From contig NZ_LTAW01000009.1 in NCBI RefSeq assembly GCF_001639725.1, positions 1 through 64,000 on the forward strand: 64,000 nt of DNA, read 5' to 3'. The notes beneath the pieces were generated by a model that did not search any database, had not been told where the DNA came from, and was given only the letters and a program-made list of their open reading frames with translations. Position numbers and translations under genes: made by a program. Below are positions 9,685 through 18,939 of the stretch, one piece after another. The DNA comes from Marinomonas atlantica. GTDB lineage: Bacteria; Pseudomonadota; Gammaproteobacteria; Pseudomonadales; Marinomonadaceae. Numbering within the stretch: position 1 is the first letter of the stretch; each line of letters opens with the position of its first letter.

Positions 9685-10656
9685 TTAAAGAAACTCTGGG
9701 CCTAATAGCACTTCCAGTGAAGCACTCAAGGACACCTCTGCTTTGTAATCATTATCACGCTCGTAGGTAACTTGAGGCTTTAACTGACCTATTAACCAGT
9801 CATCGTACATAAGACGCTTATATTCAACGTAATACAAAAAGCTCTCTGCTCGTGGCGTCGAGCCTTCTTGCAAGTAACTGACTTGGTAGCGCAGCTTACT
9901 TTTATCCGATAAGTCATGATTCAAATACACGTTTTGACGCCAATATGTTTTCGAATCAACTTCTAAGTAAGTCACACCAAAGTCAGCACCAAACACATAA
10001 CGATCACCTATCGGCCTTAATGCTTTAATTCCGTAACGACCACCGTATCCAAGAGAATAGTAATCAAACAATGACTCTTCTTGTTTAAAAGTCCACTGCC
10101 CTAATCCGTAGTCTTGTTCAAAGGTAATGCGTACAAACGGGTCAACAGGCATTTCTACTAACAGGCCCATATCAATGTTCGCATTCCATTCTTCTTTGAA
10201 ATAACGCAACATCGTTGCAAAGCGAGTATTTTGAGCCGATTGTAAAATATTCTGGCCTGGCTCATTATCAACACGACGATTATCTTGTGTCAGTCGATCA
10301 GCATCCGATTCGATAATGAGGTCTAACCGATCTTCTGTATAAGGTAAATCCAGCTTTGCATCTAAGTTAAAGAAGCCAGATACACCTTCCTTACCCTCAA
10401 TAATCGAGCCAAAACGCATACTAACAAAGCTAGTTGAAACATCTTCATGCCGTTGACCTGAAAAAAAAGCATCAAGCCCATTAGACCATTCACCGACTTT
10501 AGTAGACATGGCCTCATGAGTCGACTTCCACCATTCACTCTCTTGTGATTCAGAAGAAGTCGTCTTGATAGGATCCGCATAAATAGCAGGGACCAGAAGC
10601 ACAATCCCGCTAAGTACCTTCCCTATTTTAAGCAAGCTCTTAAACAACCCAGCCAT
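9685..10656 (-). CDS. Predicted outer-membrane beta-barrel protein, last gene of the LuxPQ-like operon
   Basis: 323 residues. A signal peptide is likely (KSLLKIGKVLSGIVLLVPAIYA, cut before DPIK). The mature part alternates hydrophobic and polar residues with many aromatics (RYVFGADFGVTYLEV, KLRYQVSYLQEG), as in beta strands of an outer-membrane barrel. No family was recognised. Its ATG overlaps the mtnN stop by one base (TAATG), so it is translationally coupled to mtnN and probably made with the LuxP/LuxQ-like proteins. A role as channel or surface sensor partner is speculation. Confidence 0.75.
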   Translation of the reverse strand: MAGLFKSLLKIGKVLSGIVLLVPAIYADPIKTTSSESQESEWWKSTHEAMSTKVGEWSNGLDAFFSGQRHEDVSTSFVSMRFGSIIEGKEGVSGFFNLDAKLDLPYTEDRLDLIIESDADRLTQDNRRVDNEPGQNILQSAQNTRFATMLRYFKEEWNANIDMGLLVEMPVDPFVRITFEQDYGLGQWTFKQEESLFDYYSLGYGGRYGIKALRPIGDRYVFGADFGVTYLEVDSKTYWRQNVYLNHDLSDKSKLRYQVSYLQEGSTPRAESFLYYVEYKRLMYDDWLIGQLKPQVTYERDNDYKAEVSLSASLEVLLGPEFL

Positions 10657-11351
10657 TACATTTCTCGCAACATTGCACGAATCATAAGAGACGAATTTTG
10701 TGCCGCCACGGTTAAGTACTCTTCAAAACTTGCTGGAGATTCTTTGTCCGCCACATCAGATAAAGAACGCACCACCACAAACGGAACCAAAAACTTATGA
10801 CACACTTGCGCCACTGCAGCCGCTTCCATTTCAACGGCTTTAAGAGAAGGGAATGCAGCCCGCACTTTTGCCACTCGCTCAACTTCACACATAAACACAT
10901 CTCCAGTGCCGATTAAGCCAACTTTTGCTTTTGCTTGACCCACAGAGGAGACCGCTTGCAGAGCTTTCTCAACCAACGCTGGATCAGCACTGAACGTCGC
11001 CGGCATACTGGGCAGCTGTCCAATAGCGTAACCAAATGCAGTCACATCAACATCATGGTGAACCACCTCATTTGAGATAATCACATCACCTACTTCAAGC
11101 TCCGCGTCAAACCCACCTGCTGACCCTATATTAATCACAACAGACGGATCAAAGCTGGCCATCAGCAGTGTTGTAGAAACGGCCGCGTTGACTTTACCAA
11201 TCCCTGATTTAAGCAATACGACGTCTTTGCCATCCAGTTGTCCAGAATAAAATTCACAGCCAGCAACACTTGTTTCCTGAACATCGGTCATCCACTCTTT
11301 TATAACAGCAACTTCCTCATCCATCGCACCGATTAAGCCAATTACACTCAT
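10656..11351 (-). CDS. mtnN: 5'-methylthioadenosine/S-adenosylhomocysteine nucleosidase
   Basis: 231 residues from ATG at 11351. An ATG at 11357 would add two residues, but AGGCG is better spaced to 11351. The enzyme cleaves adenine from MTA, SAH and 5'-deoxyadenosine; the SAH product S-ribosylhomocysteine is the LuxS substrate for AI-2. The family residues are visible: Glu in IGAMDEE near 11, the EMEAAA motif near 172 and the catalytic Asp in [10 protein letters not shown] near 196. The gene sits directly after the LuxQ-like gene, with ATGA at 11354-11357, and is coupled to the downstream barrel gene. luxS is not in this window. Confidence 0.95.
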   Translation of the reverse strand: MSVIGLIGAMDEEVAVIKEWMTDVQETSVAGCEFYSGQLDGKDVVLLKSGIGKVNAAVSTTLLMASFDPSVVINIGSAGGFDAELEVGDVIISNEVVHHDVDVTAFGYAIGQLPSMPATFSADPALVEKALQAVSSVGQAKAKVGLIGTGDVFMCEVERVAKVRAAFPSLKAVEMEAAAVAQVCHKFLVPFVVVRSLSDVADKESPASFEEYLTVAAQNSSLMIRAMLREM

Positions 11352-11353
11352 AT

Positions 11354-13918
11354 TCATTCGCCTTTAATATTTAAATTTTGCAGCAGGGCTTCAAGGGCAC
11401 CATCGTTCGGAAGTCGCCCTTCTAAGTCAATAAATTGCATTGTATCAGGTCGATCTGAAAAGTCTTCCAGCACAATCCATTTAGTGTTGTCGAGATACTC
11501 CAAGTGGTATTTCATCGCCAATTCCGCTGTTACTTTATCCAATACCACAATCACCACTTGGCTATGATGCCCAAGCACGGCCACTAAATTAACAACTTCT
11601 GTCTCTCTTCGTGCTACAAAACCACTAACATTAAGCTCAGACTGCCAAATAACCTGACTGACATTTGTACCACCAATGATAATAAAATTCGTTGCGAGGG
11701 AGGTCCAATCACCCATACTAATCGAGGGGGCCGCCTCTAAAGCAATCACCATTGAGGCCAAGCGAAAGGGTATCAATTGGTGTGCCAATATCGTTTCACC
11801 AGGTAATTCGTCAGAACGCTGAGTACCCACATAAATAATAGGTAACGCTTGGCTTCGGCTTGACACCAACAACTTATCAACACCACTTTTAGCAAGTTCT
11901 ATATCACCCAAACCGACAAACATCACGTCGTATTTTGTGCGATACGGCGTGCCCGCACCAAAGAACTCCGCAAACGATGAGTACACCTCAACACGCATGC
12001 CTATCGATTTTAATAGTTCAAGCAACCTATTACTCTCGGCATAATCATTTTTCACCAAAACGACACGCTTACCCATGACATTTATTGGACTATTATGCTG
12101 AGCTTCAGGCATCAGCGTCGCCATCATCACAAAACGACCCGCATCCGAGGCGTCCACACGACCTTTCACCAATTTAGGGTATTCATCACTCAACCATTGC
12201 AACGCAGGTGTCATTATCTCTAAACCAAACAACTTAATGACTAAACGGTTTTTTTCCCAACCAATATGAAGGTATCGCCCGGATATCGAACTGTTTATAC
12301 ACAATAAAAACGCCACCATTAACATTGATCGATGATCTTGCGTCCATTCCGCAAAAAGCTGTGCATCACTTAGCGAAAGGTCCACACTAAAGTCTCGCTG
12401 TTTTGAATTTGGCATGAGATTTAGTTCCAATTCATCCTGCAGTTGTACAACAAGCTCTCCCAGCGATATTTTTTGTGGTACGGCATCATCTAAGTGATTA
12501 ATCTTGATTAGCAAGTCTCCGATGACATTTAGCCAACGTACCGTTGATTGCGGTGACGTTTCTAAATCATTCTTACAATTCTTTAGTTCTTGCAATATTA
12601 ACGATGATGGCGGCTGTGGTCGGTCCAATGTATGTCGAGGGAAACGATGCGTTAAGTGCCAACGTAAGCGGCGGACCTCACTCACATCTCGCCCAACTAA
12701 CATGACACTACGAAAACCCTGTTCATTGATAAAAGAGTACGTATTAAAGTCATATACCTTATCGAACTCTGAAAACTCTAATTCGAACCCTCCACCATAC
12801 TCACCTTTCAAGGCACGCTGAATCGGTTGATGACAAGCAATGGGGGTCATGTCGAAAACTGTACCGACGAATGGGTAACTGGGAAACAGCTCTTTCGCTT
12901 CTTTATTAATGTTCGTTACACGGGCCGACTCATCACAAAATAGAATGGCGGATTGTAGAGAGTTGGATAACAATTCTAAATGCTGTTCACGTATCTTGAG
13001 CTGTACTTGAAAACGGTTCATCTGAGCAAGTAGAGGTTGAAGCTCGATATAGTTCATCGCTCCCTCGCGATCCAAGGCTGGTAGCCCAGTGATCGGTACA
13101 AACATGACCCGCTGCGCATAAAACTGTATCAACCAATACATTAGCAGCAAACATATTAAGACTACTGCACAGCCAATCAGAACCATGCTACTAAACGATT
13201 TAGTAAAGGGTCGAGCAAAGCGCAGCTCTATTGTTAGGTTGTCTTCTAAATCAGGGATTGAAAGAATACTGTCGTGGGCAACATAAGGCACACCATCAGA
13301 GAAGCTTCTTTGATTCTCTACCAGTAATACATTGCCCACAAGGTCTTTAATGCGTATGAAGTCAGCGCCTGCGCCTGTAATTAAATCGCTTGCCAACGCT
13401 AGGTTGTTATTGAGTGAAATAAAACCATAGAAAAAACCTTGACTCCGACCAACACTGTCGCCCTTAAGTGGCTTTTTAAACACCAGCAGTTCACTCCGAT
13501 CGCTAGAGGATACGTGCCGCCAAGCATTTATTTGAGCATCTTGAATAAGGCTGATAGGGCTGTTTTGGGTATACAAGCGAACTCTAGGATCTTCCATACT
13601 TTGGCCATTTTCTAAATCTACGTAGAAAAAATCTAAGCCGCCAAAGAACAACACATCATGAAGCTGAAATATATCACCTAGGGTTTCACCATTAGTCACT
13701 TGTTCAGACAGGTACTTAACTTCAAAATTTGCTCGATCCAAATACGACGAAAAACTCATGCTGAGTGCTTGTGTACGTTGATGCATGGAAGCCAATGTAT
13801 GACTTCGCTGAGTATAGTAGTCCATTACCCAGACAGCTGCGCACAGAACTAATGCTCCAAGTATAAGAGGGATGAGTACCTTACGAGAAAAACGTTTACG
13901 TAAACTTATCGGGGCCAT
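11354..13918 (-). CDS. LuxQ-like membrane sensor with degenerate kinase and receiver domains
   Basis: 854 residues, close to Vibrio LuxQ (about 859). A membrane helix at 13-32 is followed by a periplasmic domain at 33-240, including [10 protein letters not shown] (95-104) and [15 protein letters not shown] (165-179), which resemble LuxQ. A second helix lies at 244-266, then a PAS-like region at about 310-415. After that the expected H-box (His-Asp/Glu-Leu-Arg) is absent. The ATPase-like region (about 480-605) lacks the DxGxG and GxGxG boxes. The receiver-like region (616-730) has Gly669 where the phosphorylated Asp should be (KYDVMFVGL) and a broken acidic pocket. A second receiver-like fold may occupy 742-850. 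Kinase loss is inferred from these missing residues. The gene overlaps its LuxP-like partner gene by 13 bases. Confidence 0.82.
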   Translation of the reverse strand: MAPISLRKRFSRKVLIPLILGALVLCAAVWVMDYYTQRSHTLASMHQRTQALSMSFSSYLDRANFEVKYLSEQVTNGETLGDIFQLHDVLFFGGLDFFYVDLENGQSMEDPRVRLYTQNSPISLIQDAQINAWRHVSSSDRSELLVFKKPLKGDSVGRSQGFFYGFISLNNNLALASDLITGAGADFIRIKDLVGNVLLVENQRSFSDGVPYVAHDSILSIPDLEDNLTIELRFARPFTKSFSSMVLIGCAVVLICLLLMYWLIQFYAQRVMFVPITGLPALDREGAMNYIELQPLLAQMNRFQVQLKIREQHLELLSNSLQSAILFCDESARVTNINKEAKELFPSYPFVGTVFDMTPIACHQPIQRALKGEYGGGFELEFSEFDKVYDFNTYSFINEQGFRSVMLVGRDVSEVRRLRWHLTHRFPRHTLDRPQPPSSLILQELKNCKNDLETSPQSTVRWLNVIGDLLIKINHLDDAVPQKISLGELVVQLQDELELNLMPNSKQRDFSVDLSLSDAQLFAEWTQDHRSMLMVAFLLCINSSISGRYLHIGWEKNRLVIKLFGLEIMTPALQWLSDEYPKLVKGRVDASDAGRFVMMATLMPEAQHNSPINVMGKRVVLVKNDYAESNRLLELLKSIGMRVEVYSSFAEFFGAGTPYRTKYDVMFVGLGDIELAKSGVDKLLVSSRSQALPIIYVGTQRSDELPGETILAHQLIPFRLASMVIALEAAPSISMGDWTSLATNFIIIGGTNVSQVIWQSELNVSGFVARRETEVVNLVAVLGHHSQVVIVVLDKVTAELAMKYHLEYLDNTKWIVLEDFSDRPDTMQFIDLEGRLPNDGALEALLQNLNIKGE

Positions 13919-15024
13919 AGAGACATCGAGTAAGGAAGTGCTTGTTGAAAAATAATGTTGCGCGTCTGTTCATCCATGTTTTGCACCAATAAACTAAAAG
14001 ATTCCATATATACAGCAGGTAAAAGACGCGATTCAATGTCTGCTTTAATCGCTTCTGCAGCAGCTATAGCCCTATAATCCAAATTTCCAACAACTGTAAC
14101 CAGAATAATGCCCAGCTGATACGCATCCTCCCAATCATTCAAGCCTAACCAAGCATTAGTACTTACTAGTACTTTTTGCTGACGGCTCAAAGCCTGAACA
14201 ACGCCTTCATTAAGATTGGGAGTACAAGAAAATATGAAATGCGACGAACCTAGTGCTTGGCTTTCGTTTACAATCTGCTGAGCAATACGTTCGGCAGACT
14301 CAGCACTATCTTTCAATTTATAACGACGACGTATTTGATAGCCCTCCTTATAAAGCTCATTTAGAAAAATCTGGCAGCCTGTTTCATTTCTATAGGGGTC
14401 ATCAACCGATAATGTATCAATTATCGTCCCGTCATCAAGCATACGCGCCAAATAGCTTGCCAAACTTTGCATCGCTTTTGCTCGATCCATACCAATATAC
14501 AGCAGCGGAGGATGCATGCGCCATGCAGAAAAAGGGGCAATGACGCCCCTCACCAGTACTTCTATTTGCCCAGTTTTCAGTATCCGTTCCAATAAAGGAC
14601 GATTATGATCATCAACCCGATCGACAATCATGTAGTCAAAATTAGCCGCTTCGATTTTTTGAAAAGTATTCAGCGTAGAGTAAATTCCATCACTAGAATC
14701 TATATGGAAAACATCAAGTCGAAAGTCAATACTAAGCTCTTTCATACGCTGCTTAAACGTCATAAGCCACGCTTGGTTAAACACAATCGATGGATCACTG
14801 TGCAGTACGACGGCAATTTTCTGAGTATCAGGGCGATTCGCTAATAAAGGGACAGGTTGCGAGCGAACACGTACCGACAATTGCTCAATAAGGGGTAGCT
14901 GACTAGGGTTAGCGTCTAAAAAACGTTTTAAACTAAATGAAGACTGGCCAAACGTATATGCACTTACTCCTTGAGACAAAAGAGCAATCGTTAAGTAGAT
15001 GAAGAAAAATCGTAGCTGAGGCAT
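13906..15024 (-). CDS. LuxP-like periplasmic binding protein
   Basis: 372 residues, close to LuxP (about 365). A signal peptide ends near QGVSA. The stretches FLDANPSQLPLIEQLSVRV and RSQPVPL (35-60), PPLLYIGMD (172-180) and AAAEAIKADIES (320-332) align with LuxP without large gaps. By alignment with Vibrio harveyi LuxP recalled from memory, Arg212 and Trp292 match the AI-2 contacts Arg215 and Trp289. Gln77, Ser79, Trp82, Asn159, Thr266 and Arg310 become Pro, Ile, Asn, Gly, Pro and Gly. The ligand is therefore probably not canonical borated AI-2. It is the first gene of the operon with the LuxQ-like protein, mtnN and a barrel protein. Confidence 0.83.
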   Translation of the reverse strand: MPQLRFFFIYLTIALLSQGVSAYTFGQSSFSLKRFLDANPSQLPLIEQLSVRVRSQPVPLLANRPDTQKIAVVLHSDPSIVFNQAWLMTFKQRMKELSIDFRLDVFHIDSSDGIYSTLNTFQKIEAANFDYMIVDRVDDHNRPLLERILKTGQIEVLVRGVIAPFSAWRMHPPLLYIGMDRAKAMQSLASYLARMLDDGTIIDTLSVDDPYRNETGCQIFLNELYKEGYQIRRRYKLKDSAESAERIAQQIVNESQALGSSHFIFSCTPNLNEGVVQALSRQQKVLVSTNAWLGLNDWEDAYQLGIILVTVVGNLDYRAIAAAEAIKADIESRLLPAVYMESFSLLVQNMDEQTRNIIFQQALPYSMSLWPR

Positions 15025-15105
15025 AGGCTTCGTTGATCTTTAAGTGATTAAAGACATTCTAACGAGAACTACTTTGAATGAAACACAATCGTGCCAAAAA
15101 GACAT

Positions 15106-15142
15106 AAAAAAAGCCGAGTTACAAAGTAACTCGGCTTTTTTA
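15106..15142. terminator. Intrinsic terminator after tRNA-Leu
   Basis: AAGCCGAGTTA (15111-15121) pairs with TAACTCGGCTT around CAAAG, with A6 on the left and T6 on the right. It lies immediately downstream of tRNA-Leu on the minus strand and separates it from the LuxP-like operon, which therefore needs its own promoter in 15025-15105. Confidence 0.88.
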
Positions 15143-15146
15143 AATA

Positions 15147-15231
15147 TGGTGCGGAAGGAGAGACTCGAACTCTCACGCCGTGAAGCACTGGAACCTAAAT
15201 CCAGCGTGTCTACCAATTCCACCACTCCCGC
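15147..15231 (-). tRNA. tRNA-Leu (anticodon UAG)
   Basis: On the minus strand the gene begins GCGGGAGTGG and ends with an encoded ACCA at 15150-15147, with a complete acceptor stem. The anticodon stem-loop CTGGA-TTTAGGT-TCCAG gives anticodon TAG, reading CUN codons. A long variable arm typical of class II tRNA and the T-loop GTTCGAGTC are present. The length is 85 bases including CCA. Confidence 0.97.
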
Positions 15232-15325
15232 AAGGAATGGCGAGCATTATAGAGAAACCATTTCCATGGTCAACACTTTTTTGAAAAAAACTTCTAAAAA
15301 AGCTGCTCGCCAAATAAAACGTTAT

Positions 15326-16393
15326 TTAGAAACGGCGGCCGTTAGAGTATTCACCGTGCTCGTAGCGAATCGCCATTTCTTCAAGATCGATGGTTTGAAT
15401 GCGAGACGCTTGGCCTGCACAACCAAAGGCTTCGTAACGATCAATACACACAGCCTTCATCGCTTTGATGCTTTCTGTTAAGTATTTACGTGGATCAAAG
15501 TTACCTTTGTGCTCAGCAAGACTACGACGGATCGCACCCGTTGCGGCTAGACGAAGGTCAGTATCGATGTTGACCTTACGAACACCGTAGCGGATCGCTT
15601 TTACGATCTCTTCTACTGGCACACCGTATGTCTCTGGAATTTCACCACCAAATTCGTTGATGATTTCTAACCAGTCTTGTGGCACTGAAGAAGAACCGTG
15701 CAATACGATATGAGTGTTTGGCAGCAACTCAACAATCTTCGCAATACGCTCAATGTCTAAGATGTCCCCTGTTGGTGGACGAGTAAACTTGTACGCACCG
15801 TGACTTGTACCAATGGCTACTGCTAACGCATCAATACCCGTTGCGTTTACGAAGTCTACCGCTTCTTGAGGGTCTGTCAGCATCTGGTCGTGCGACAAAA
15901 TACCTTCTGCGCCAACACCATCTTCTTCACCCGCTTGACCTGTTTCTAATGAACCAAGTACACCCAGCTCACCCTCTACAGATACGCCACACGCATGAGC
16001 GAACTCTACAGTACGACGCGTCACATCAACGTTGTATTCGTAGCTTGCGGGTGTTTTACCATCGGCCATTAAAGAACCATCCATCATAACTGATGAAAAA
16101 CCAAGCTGAATAGAACGCTGACAAATGGCTGGGCTCGTACCGTGATCCTGGTGCATGACTACCGGGATATGTGGGTAATCTTCAATCGCCGCTGCAATCA
16201 GGTGGCGAAGGAAGTGAGAGCCGGCGTATTTACGCGCGCCTGCAGACGCTTGCATGATAACAGGCGAGTTGACCTCGTCCGCTGCTTCCATGATCGCTTT
16301 GACCTGCTCCATGTTATTCACGTTAAACGCAGGTAAGCCGTAATCATGCTCTGCTGCATGGTCCAGCAATTGACGCATACTTATTAAAGGCAT
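15326..16393 (-). CDS. fba: Fructose-bisphosphate aldolase, class II
   Basis: 355 residues starting [19 protein letters not shown]. The ATG at 16393 has GAGGAA at proper spacing; an ATG six codons upstream overlaps that site and is rejected. The enzyme cleaves fructose-1,6-bisphosphate to dihydroxyacetone phosphate and glyceraldehyde-3-phosphate. Zinc ligands are expected in [10 protein letters not shown] (near 80), and the conserved HGSSSVPQ lies near 232. This is the longer class II subtype found with Calvin-type or pgk-linked operons. It lies downstream of pgk in the tkt-epd-pgk-fba order. Confidence 0.95.
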   Translation of the reverse strand: MPLISMRQLLDHAAEHDYGLPAFNVNNMEQVKAIMEAADEVNSPVIMQASAGARKYAGSHFLRHLIAAAIEDYPHIPVVMHQDHGTSPAICQRSIQLGFSSVMMDGSLMADGKTPASYEYNVDVTRRTVEFAHACGVSVEGELGVLGSLETGQAGEEDGVGAEGILSHDQMLTDPQEAVDFVNATGIDALAVAIGTSHGAYKFTRPPTGDILDIERIAKIVELLPNTHIVLHGSSSVPQDWLEIINEFGGEIPETYGVPVEEIVKAIRYGVRKVNIDTDLRLAATGAIRRSLAEHKGNFDPRKYLTESIKAMKAVCIDRYEAFGCAGQASRIQTIDLEEMAIRYEHGEYSNGRRF

Positions 16394-16568
16394 AAAAGTT
16401 TCCTCTGACAATGAAGTTTTTGGTGTCTAAACAGTGCATCCAATCAAGAGACACCGTGTGATTTTATATTCATGCGCATGTGTGTCACATGTGGCGTTTC
16501 GCCTTATCGTTATATTGTCAGTCTGTCTAATGAAAGACTGGTCACTCTCTAAGTGTTTATAATTATAA

Positions 16569-16600
16569 AGGATGAGAAAGTCCTTGGACTTTCTCATCCT
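16569..16600. repeat. Near-perfect 32-base palindrome between pgk and fba
   Basis: GGATGAGAAAGTCC (16570-16583) pairs with GGACTTTCTCATCC (16586-16599), extended by one A-T pair, with only two bases between arms. There is no adjacent T run, so it is not a classical terminator. It lies in the 253-base pgk-fba spacer, which otherwise shows no gene. It could be an RNA processing or stability element in the pgk-fba mRNA. Confidence 0.75.
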
Positions 16601-16646
16601 GCAGGGTATTCCCTGTCTTATTCAAGTGCAAGCATATAGCTTTACA

Positions 16647-17810
16647 CTAATTTTGCGTGCGTGACTCCAACATAGCAACTGCTGGAAGTACTTTTCCTTC
16701 AACAAATTCAAGGAAAGCGCCACCGCCTGTTGAAATGTAAGACACTTTGTCTGCAATCTCGTATTTATCGACAGCGGCTAGCGTATCACCGCCCCCTGCT
16801 ATAGAGAAACCATCACTGTTCGCTATCGCCATCGACAACGCTTTTGTGCCTTCACCGAACTGATCAAACTCGAATACGCCGACGGGGCCGTTCCAAATGA
16901 TCGTTTTTGAGCTCTCTAGCAGCCCCGCTAATTTAGATGCAGCTTTCGGACCGATATCTAAAATCATATCGTCTTCTGCTACATCTTTCGCGTCTTTCAC
17001 CGTCGCGGTCGCATTTGCGGAGAACTCTGTTGCGACAATAACGTCTTCCGGCAAAGGAATGTTCACTTTTTCCATCAACGCCTTAGCTTGTGGAATCAAA
17101 TCTTTCTCATAAAGTGATTTGCCAACTGGAAAACCGGCTGCGGCAAGGAACGTATTTGCAATACCGCCACCGACGATCAACTGATCCACTTTGTCTGACA
17201 ATGACTCCAGTACTGTTAGCTTAGTCGATACTTTTGAACCGCCAACAATCGCCGCCATTGGACGAGCAGGTTTCGCCAGCGCTTTCTCTAACGCTTCCAG
17301 CTCGGCCGCCAATAATGGACCAGCACAAGCGATCGGAGCAAATTTACCCACACCGTGAGTCGATGCTTGAGCACGGTGAGCCGTACCGAACGCATCCATC
17401 ACATAAACATCACATAAGGCGGCCATCTTCTTAGAAAGCGCTTCATCGTCTTTTTTCTCGCCTTTGTTGAAACGTACGTTTTCAACCAACACCAGTTGAC
17501 CCGCTTCAACCTCAACGCCATCTAACCAATCTTTTACTAGAGGGACATCTTGACCCAAAAGACCTGCAAGGTGATCGGCAACAGGTTGCAGTGAGTATTG
17601 CTCTTCGTACTCACCTTCTGTTGGACGACCAAGGTGAGACATTACGATCACTTTAGCTCCTGCTTCGATCGCATGCTTCAGCGTTGGCAATGCCGCACGA
17701 ATTCGCGCATCACTGGTTACTTTGCCTTCTTTCACAGGTACATTAAGGTCTTCACGAATCAACACATATTTGTTCGCAAGATCCAAATCGGTCATTTTAA
17801 TTACGGTCAT
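16647..17810 (-). CDS. pgk: Phosphoglycerate kinase
   Basis: 387 residues from [26 protein letters not shown], exactly the usual PGK length. The ATG at 17810 follows GAGGAA, so the longer reading frame that begins inside epd is rejected. The signature [11 protein letters not shown] lies near 16-26, the substrate histidine/arginine region SHLGRP near 60, and the nucleotide-binding end [10 protein letters not shown] and GGGDT (near 365). It transfers phosphate between 1,3-bisphosphoglycerate and ADP in the cytoplasm. It follows epd by 28 bases. Confidence 0.97.
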   Translation of the reverse strand: MTVIKMTDLDLANKYVLIREDLNVPVKEGKVTSDARIRAALPTLKHAIEAGAKVIVMSHLGRPTEGEYEEQYSLQPVADHLAGLLGQDVPLVKDWLDGVEVEAGQLVLVENVRFNKGEKKDDEALSKKMAALCDVYVMDAFGTAHRAQASTHGVGKFAPIACAGPLLAAELEALEKALAKPARPMAAIVGGSKVSTKLTVLESLSDKVDQLIVGGGIANTFLAAAGFPVGKSLYEKDLIPQAKALMEKVNIPLPEDVIVATEFSANATATVKDAKDVAEDDMILDIGPKAASKLAGLLESSKTIIWNGPVGVFEFDQFGEGTKALSMAIANSDGFSIAGGGDTLAAVDKYEIADKVSYISTGGGAFLEFVEGKVLPAVAMLESRTQN

Positions 17811-17838
17811 GCACGATTCCTCGTCGTTTTTAAAATCA

Positions 17839-18873
17839 TCAGTGCTGAGCACTGTTTTCCAATTGTTGCTGCCAATAGCATGCCACATCTAACATGCGAT
17901 TCGCATAGCCCCATTCATTATCAAACCAACACAGAAGCTTCACCAACCGACCATCGACCACTTGGGTTTGTGTTCCATCGATGATGACCGAGCGCGGATC
18001 ATGATTAAAGTCTACCGACGCATGGGCTTCCTGAGTGTAGCCTAATAATCCCGCGTACTTAGACGAAGCAGCGATTTGAAGGGCAGCATTTACTTGTTCT
18101 GCTGTCACATCTTGCTTGGTACGCACTACCATATCGATCAACGAGACATTAATCGTCGGTACACGCACCGCATTGGAACTGATCTTACCTTCCAATTCAG
18201 GCATTAAACGCGCAATACCGCGATCAAGCCCCGTGTTCACTGGAATAATCGAGCTCATAGCGGAGCGCGTTAGTCGTAAATCTTTAGTGTGATAAGCATC
18301 TATAATCGGTTGGTCATTCATAGCGGAATGAATGGTTTGCGTTGCACCATGCTCCACACCTGCCAACTCTTGTAACGTATCCAACACGGGGATAACACAG
18401 TTTGTCGTACAAGATGCCGCAGAGACGATCGTCTGATCCGCAGACATGCTGCTTTCATGGTTAAACCCAAATACAATCGTCGCATCTACATCGGCAGATG
18501 CAGGTTGAGATAACAATACTCTTGGCACACCCGCGTCGATAAAGCGCTGTATCTCACCTCGTTCGGTAAACGTGCCCGAACACTCCAAAACTAGGTCTAC
18601 TTTTAAAGTCGCCCAATCCAGCTCTTCCGGAGACATAGCACTAAAACACCGAATCTCGTCATCACCGATCAATAGACTCTGACCTTCAACGGAAACAGGT
18701 TTCGGAAAGCGACCATGAGTTGTATCGTAACGAGTCAAGTAACTGATCGTTTCGATATCTGACAACTCGTTAATTGCGACAACGTGTAAACGGTCTTGGT
18801 AACCATTTTCATAAATCGCACGTAAAACAGATCGGCCAATACGGCCATAGCCATTAATTGCTATTCGCAACAT
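17839..18873 (-). CDS. epd: D-erythrose-4-phosphate dehydrogenase
   Basis: 344 residues of the GAPDH fold, starting [15 protein letters not shown]. The catalytic [15 protein letters not shown] lies near 150. The diagnostic [13 protein letters not shown] favours Epd (GapB type) over glycolytic GapA. In E. coli Epd feeds 4-phosphoerythronate to pyridoxal phosphate synthesis. Upstream in-frame ATGs are rejected because the family begins at the nucleotide-binding motif. The position tkt-epd-pgk-fba is conserved in gammaproteobacteria. A glycolytic GAPDH role cannot be fully excluded. Confidence 0.88.
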   Translation of the reverse strand: MLRIAINGYGRIGRSVLRAIYENGYQDRLHVVAINELSDIETISYLTRYDTTHGRFPKPVSVEGQSLLIGDDEIRCFSAMSPEELDWATLKVDLVLECSGTFTERGEIQRFIDAGVPRVLLSQPASADVDATIVFGFNHESSMSADQTIVSAASCTTNCVIPVLDTLQELAGVEHGATQTIHSAMNDQPIIDAYHTKDLRLTRSAMSSIIPVNTGLDRGIARLMPELEGKISSNAVRVPTINVSLIDMVVRTKQDVTAEQVNAALQIAASSKYAGLLGYTQEAHASVDFNHDPRSVIIDGTQTQVVDGRLVKLLCWFDNEWGYANRMLDVACYWQQQLENSAQH

Positions 18874-18898
18874 AGTTCTCTTATCACATTGATCCAAC

Positions 18899-18926
18899 AA
18901 AAAAGAGGAGCGCTAAGCTCCTCTTT
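18899..18926 (-). terminator. Intrinsic terminator after tkt
   Basis: AAAGAGGAGC (18902-18911) pairs with GCTCCTCTTT (18917-18926) around a 5-base loop. Read on the minus strand it is followed by six T, so tkt transcripts should largely stop before epd. Confidence 0.85.
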
Positions 18927-18939
18927 CGTTGCGAAGCCG

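Noticed and set aside
9685-15024. Functional classical AI-2 quorum-sensing system
   Set aside because: luxS, luxU and luxO are not in the window, the kinase lacks catalytic residues and the binding pocket has diverged, so a canonical claim is unsupported.
15040-15225. Minus-strand frame reading MVELVDTLDLGSSASRRES
   Set aside because: It is the well-known artefact of translating a tRNA-Leu gene; the tRNA explains the sequence.
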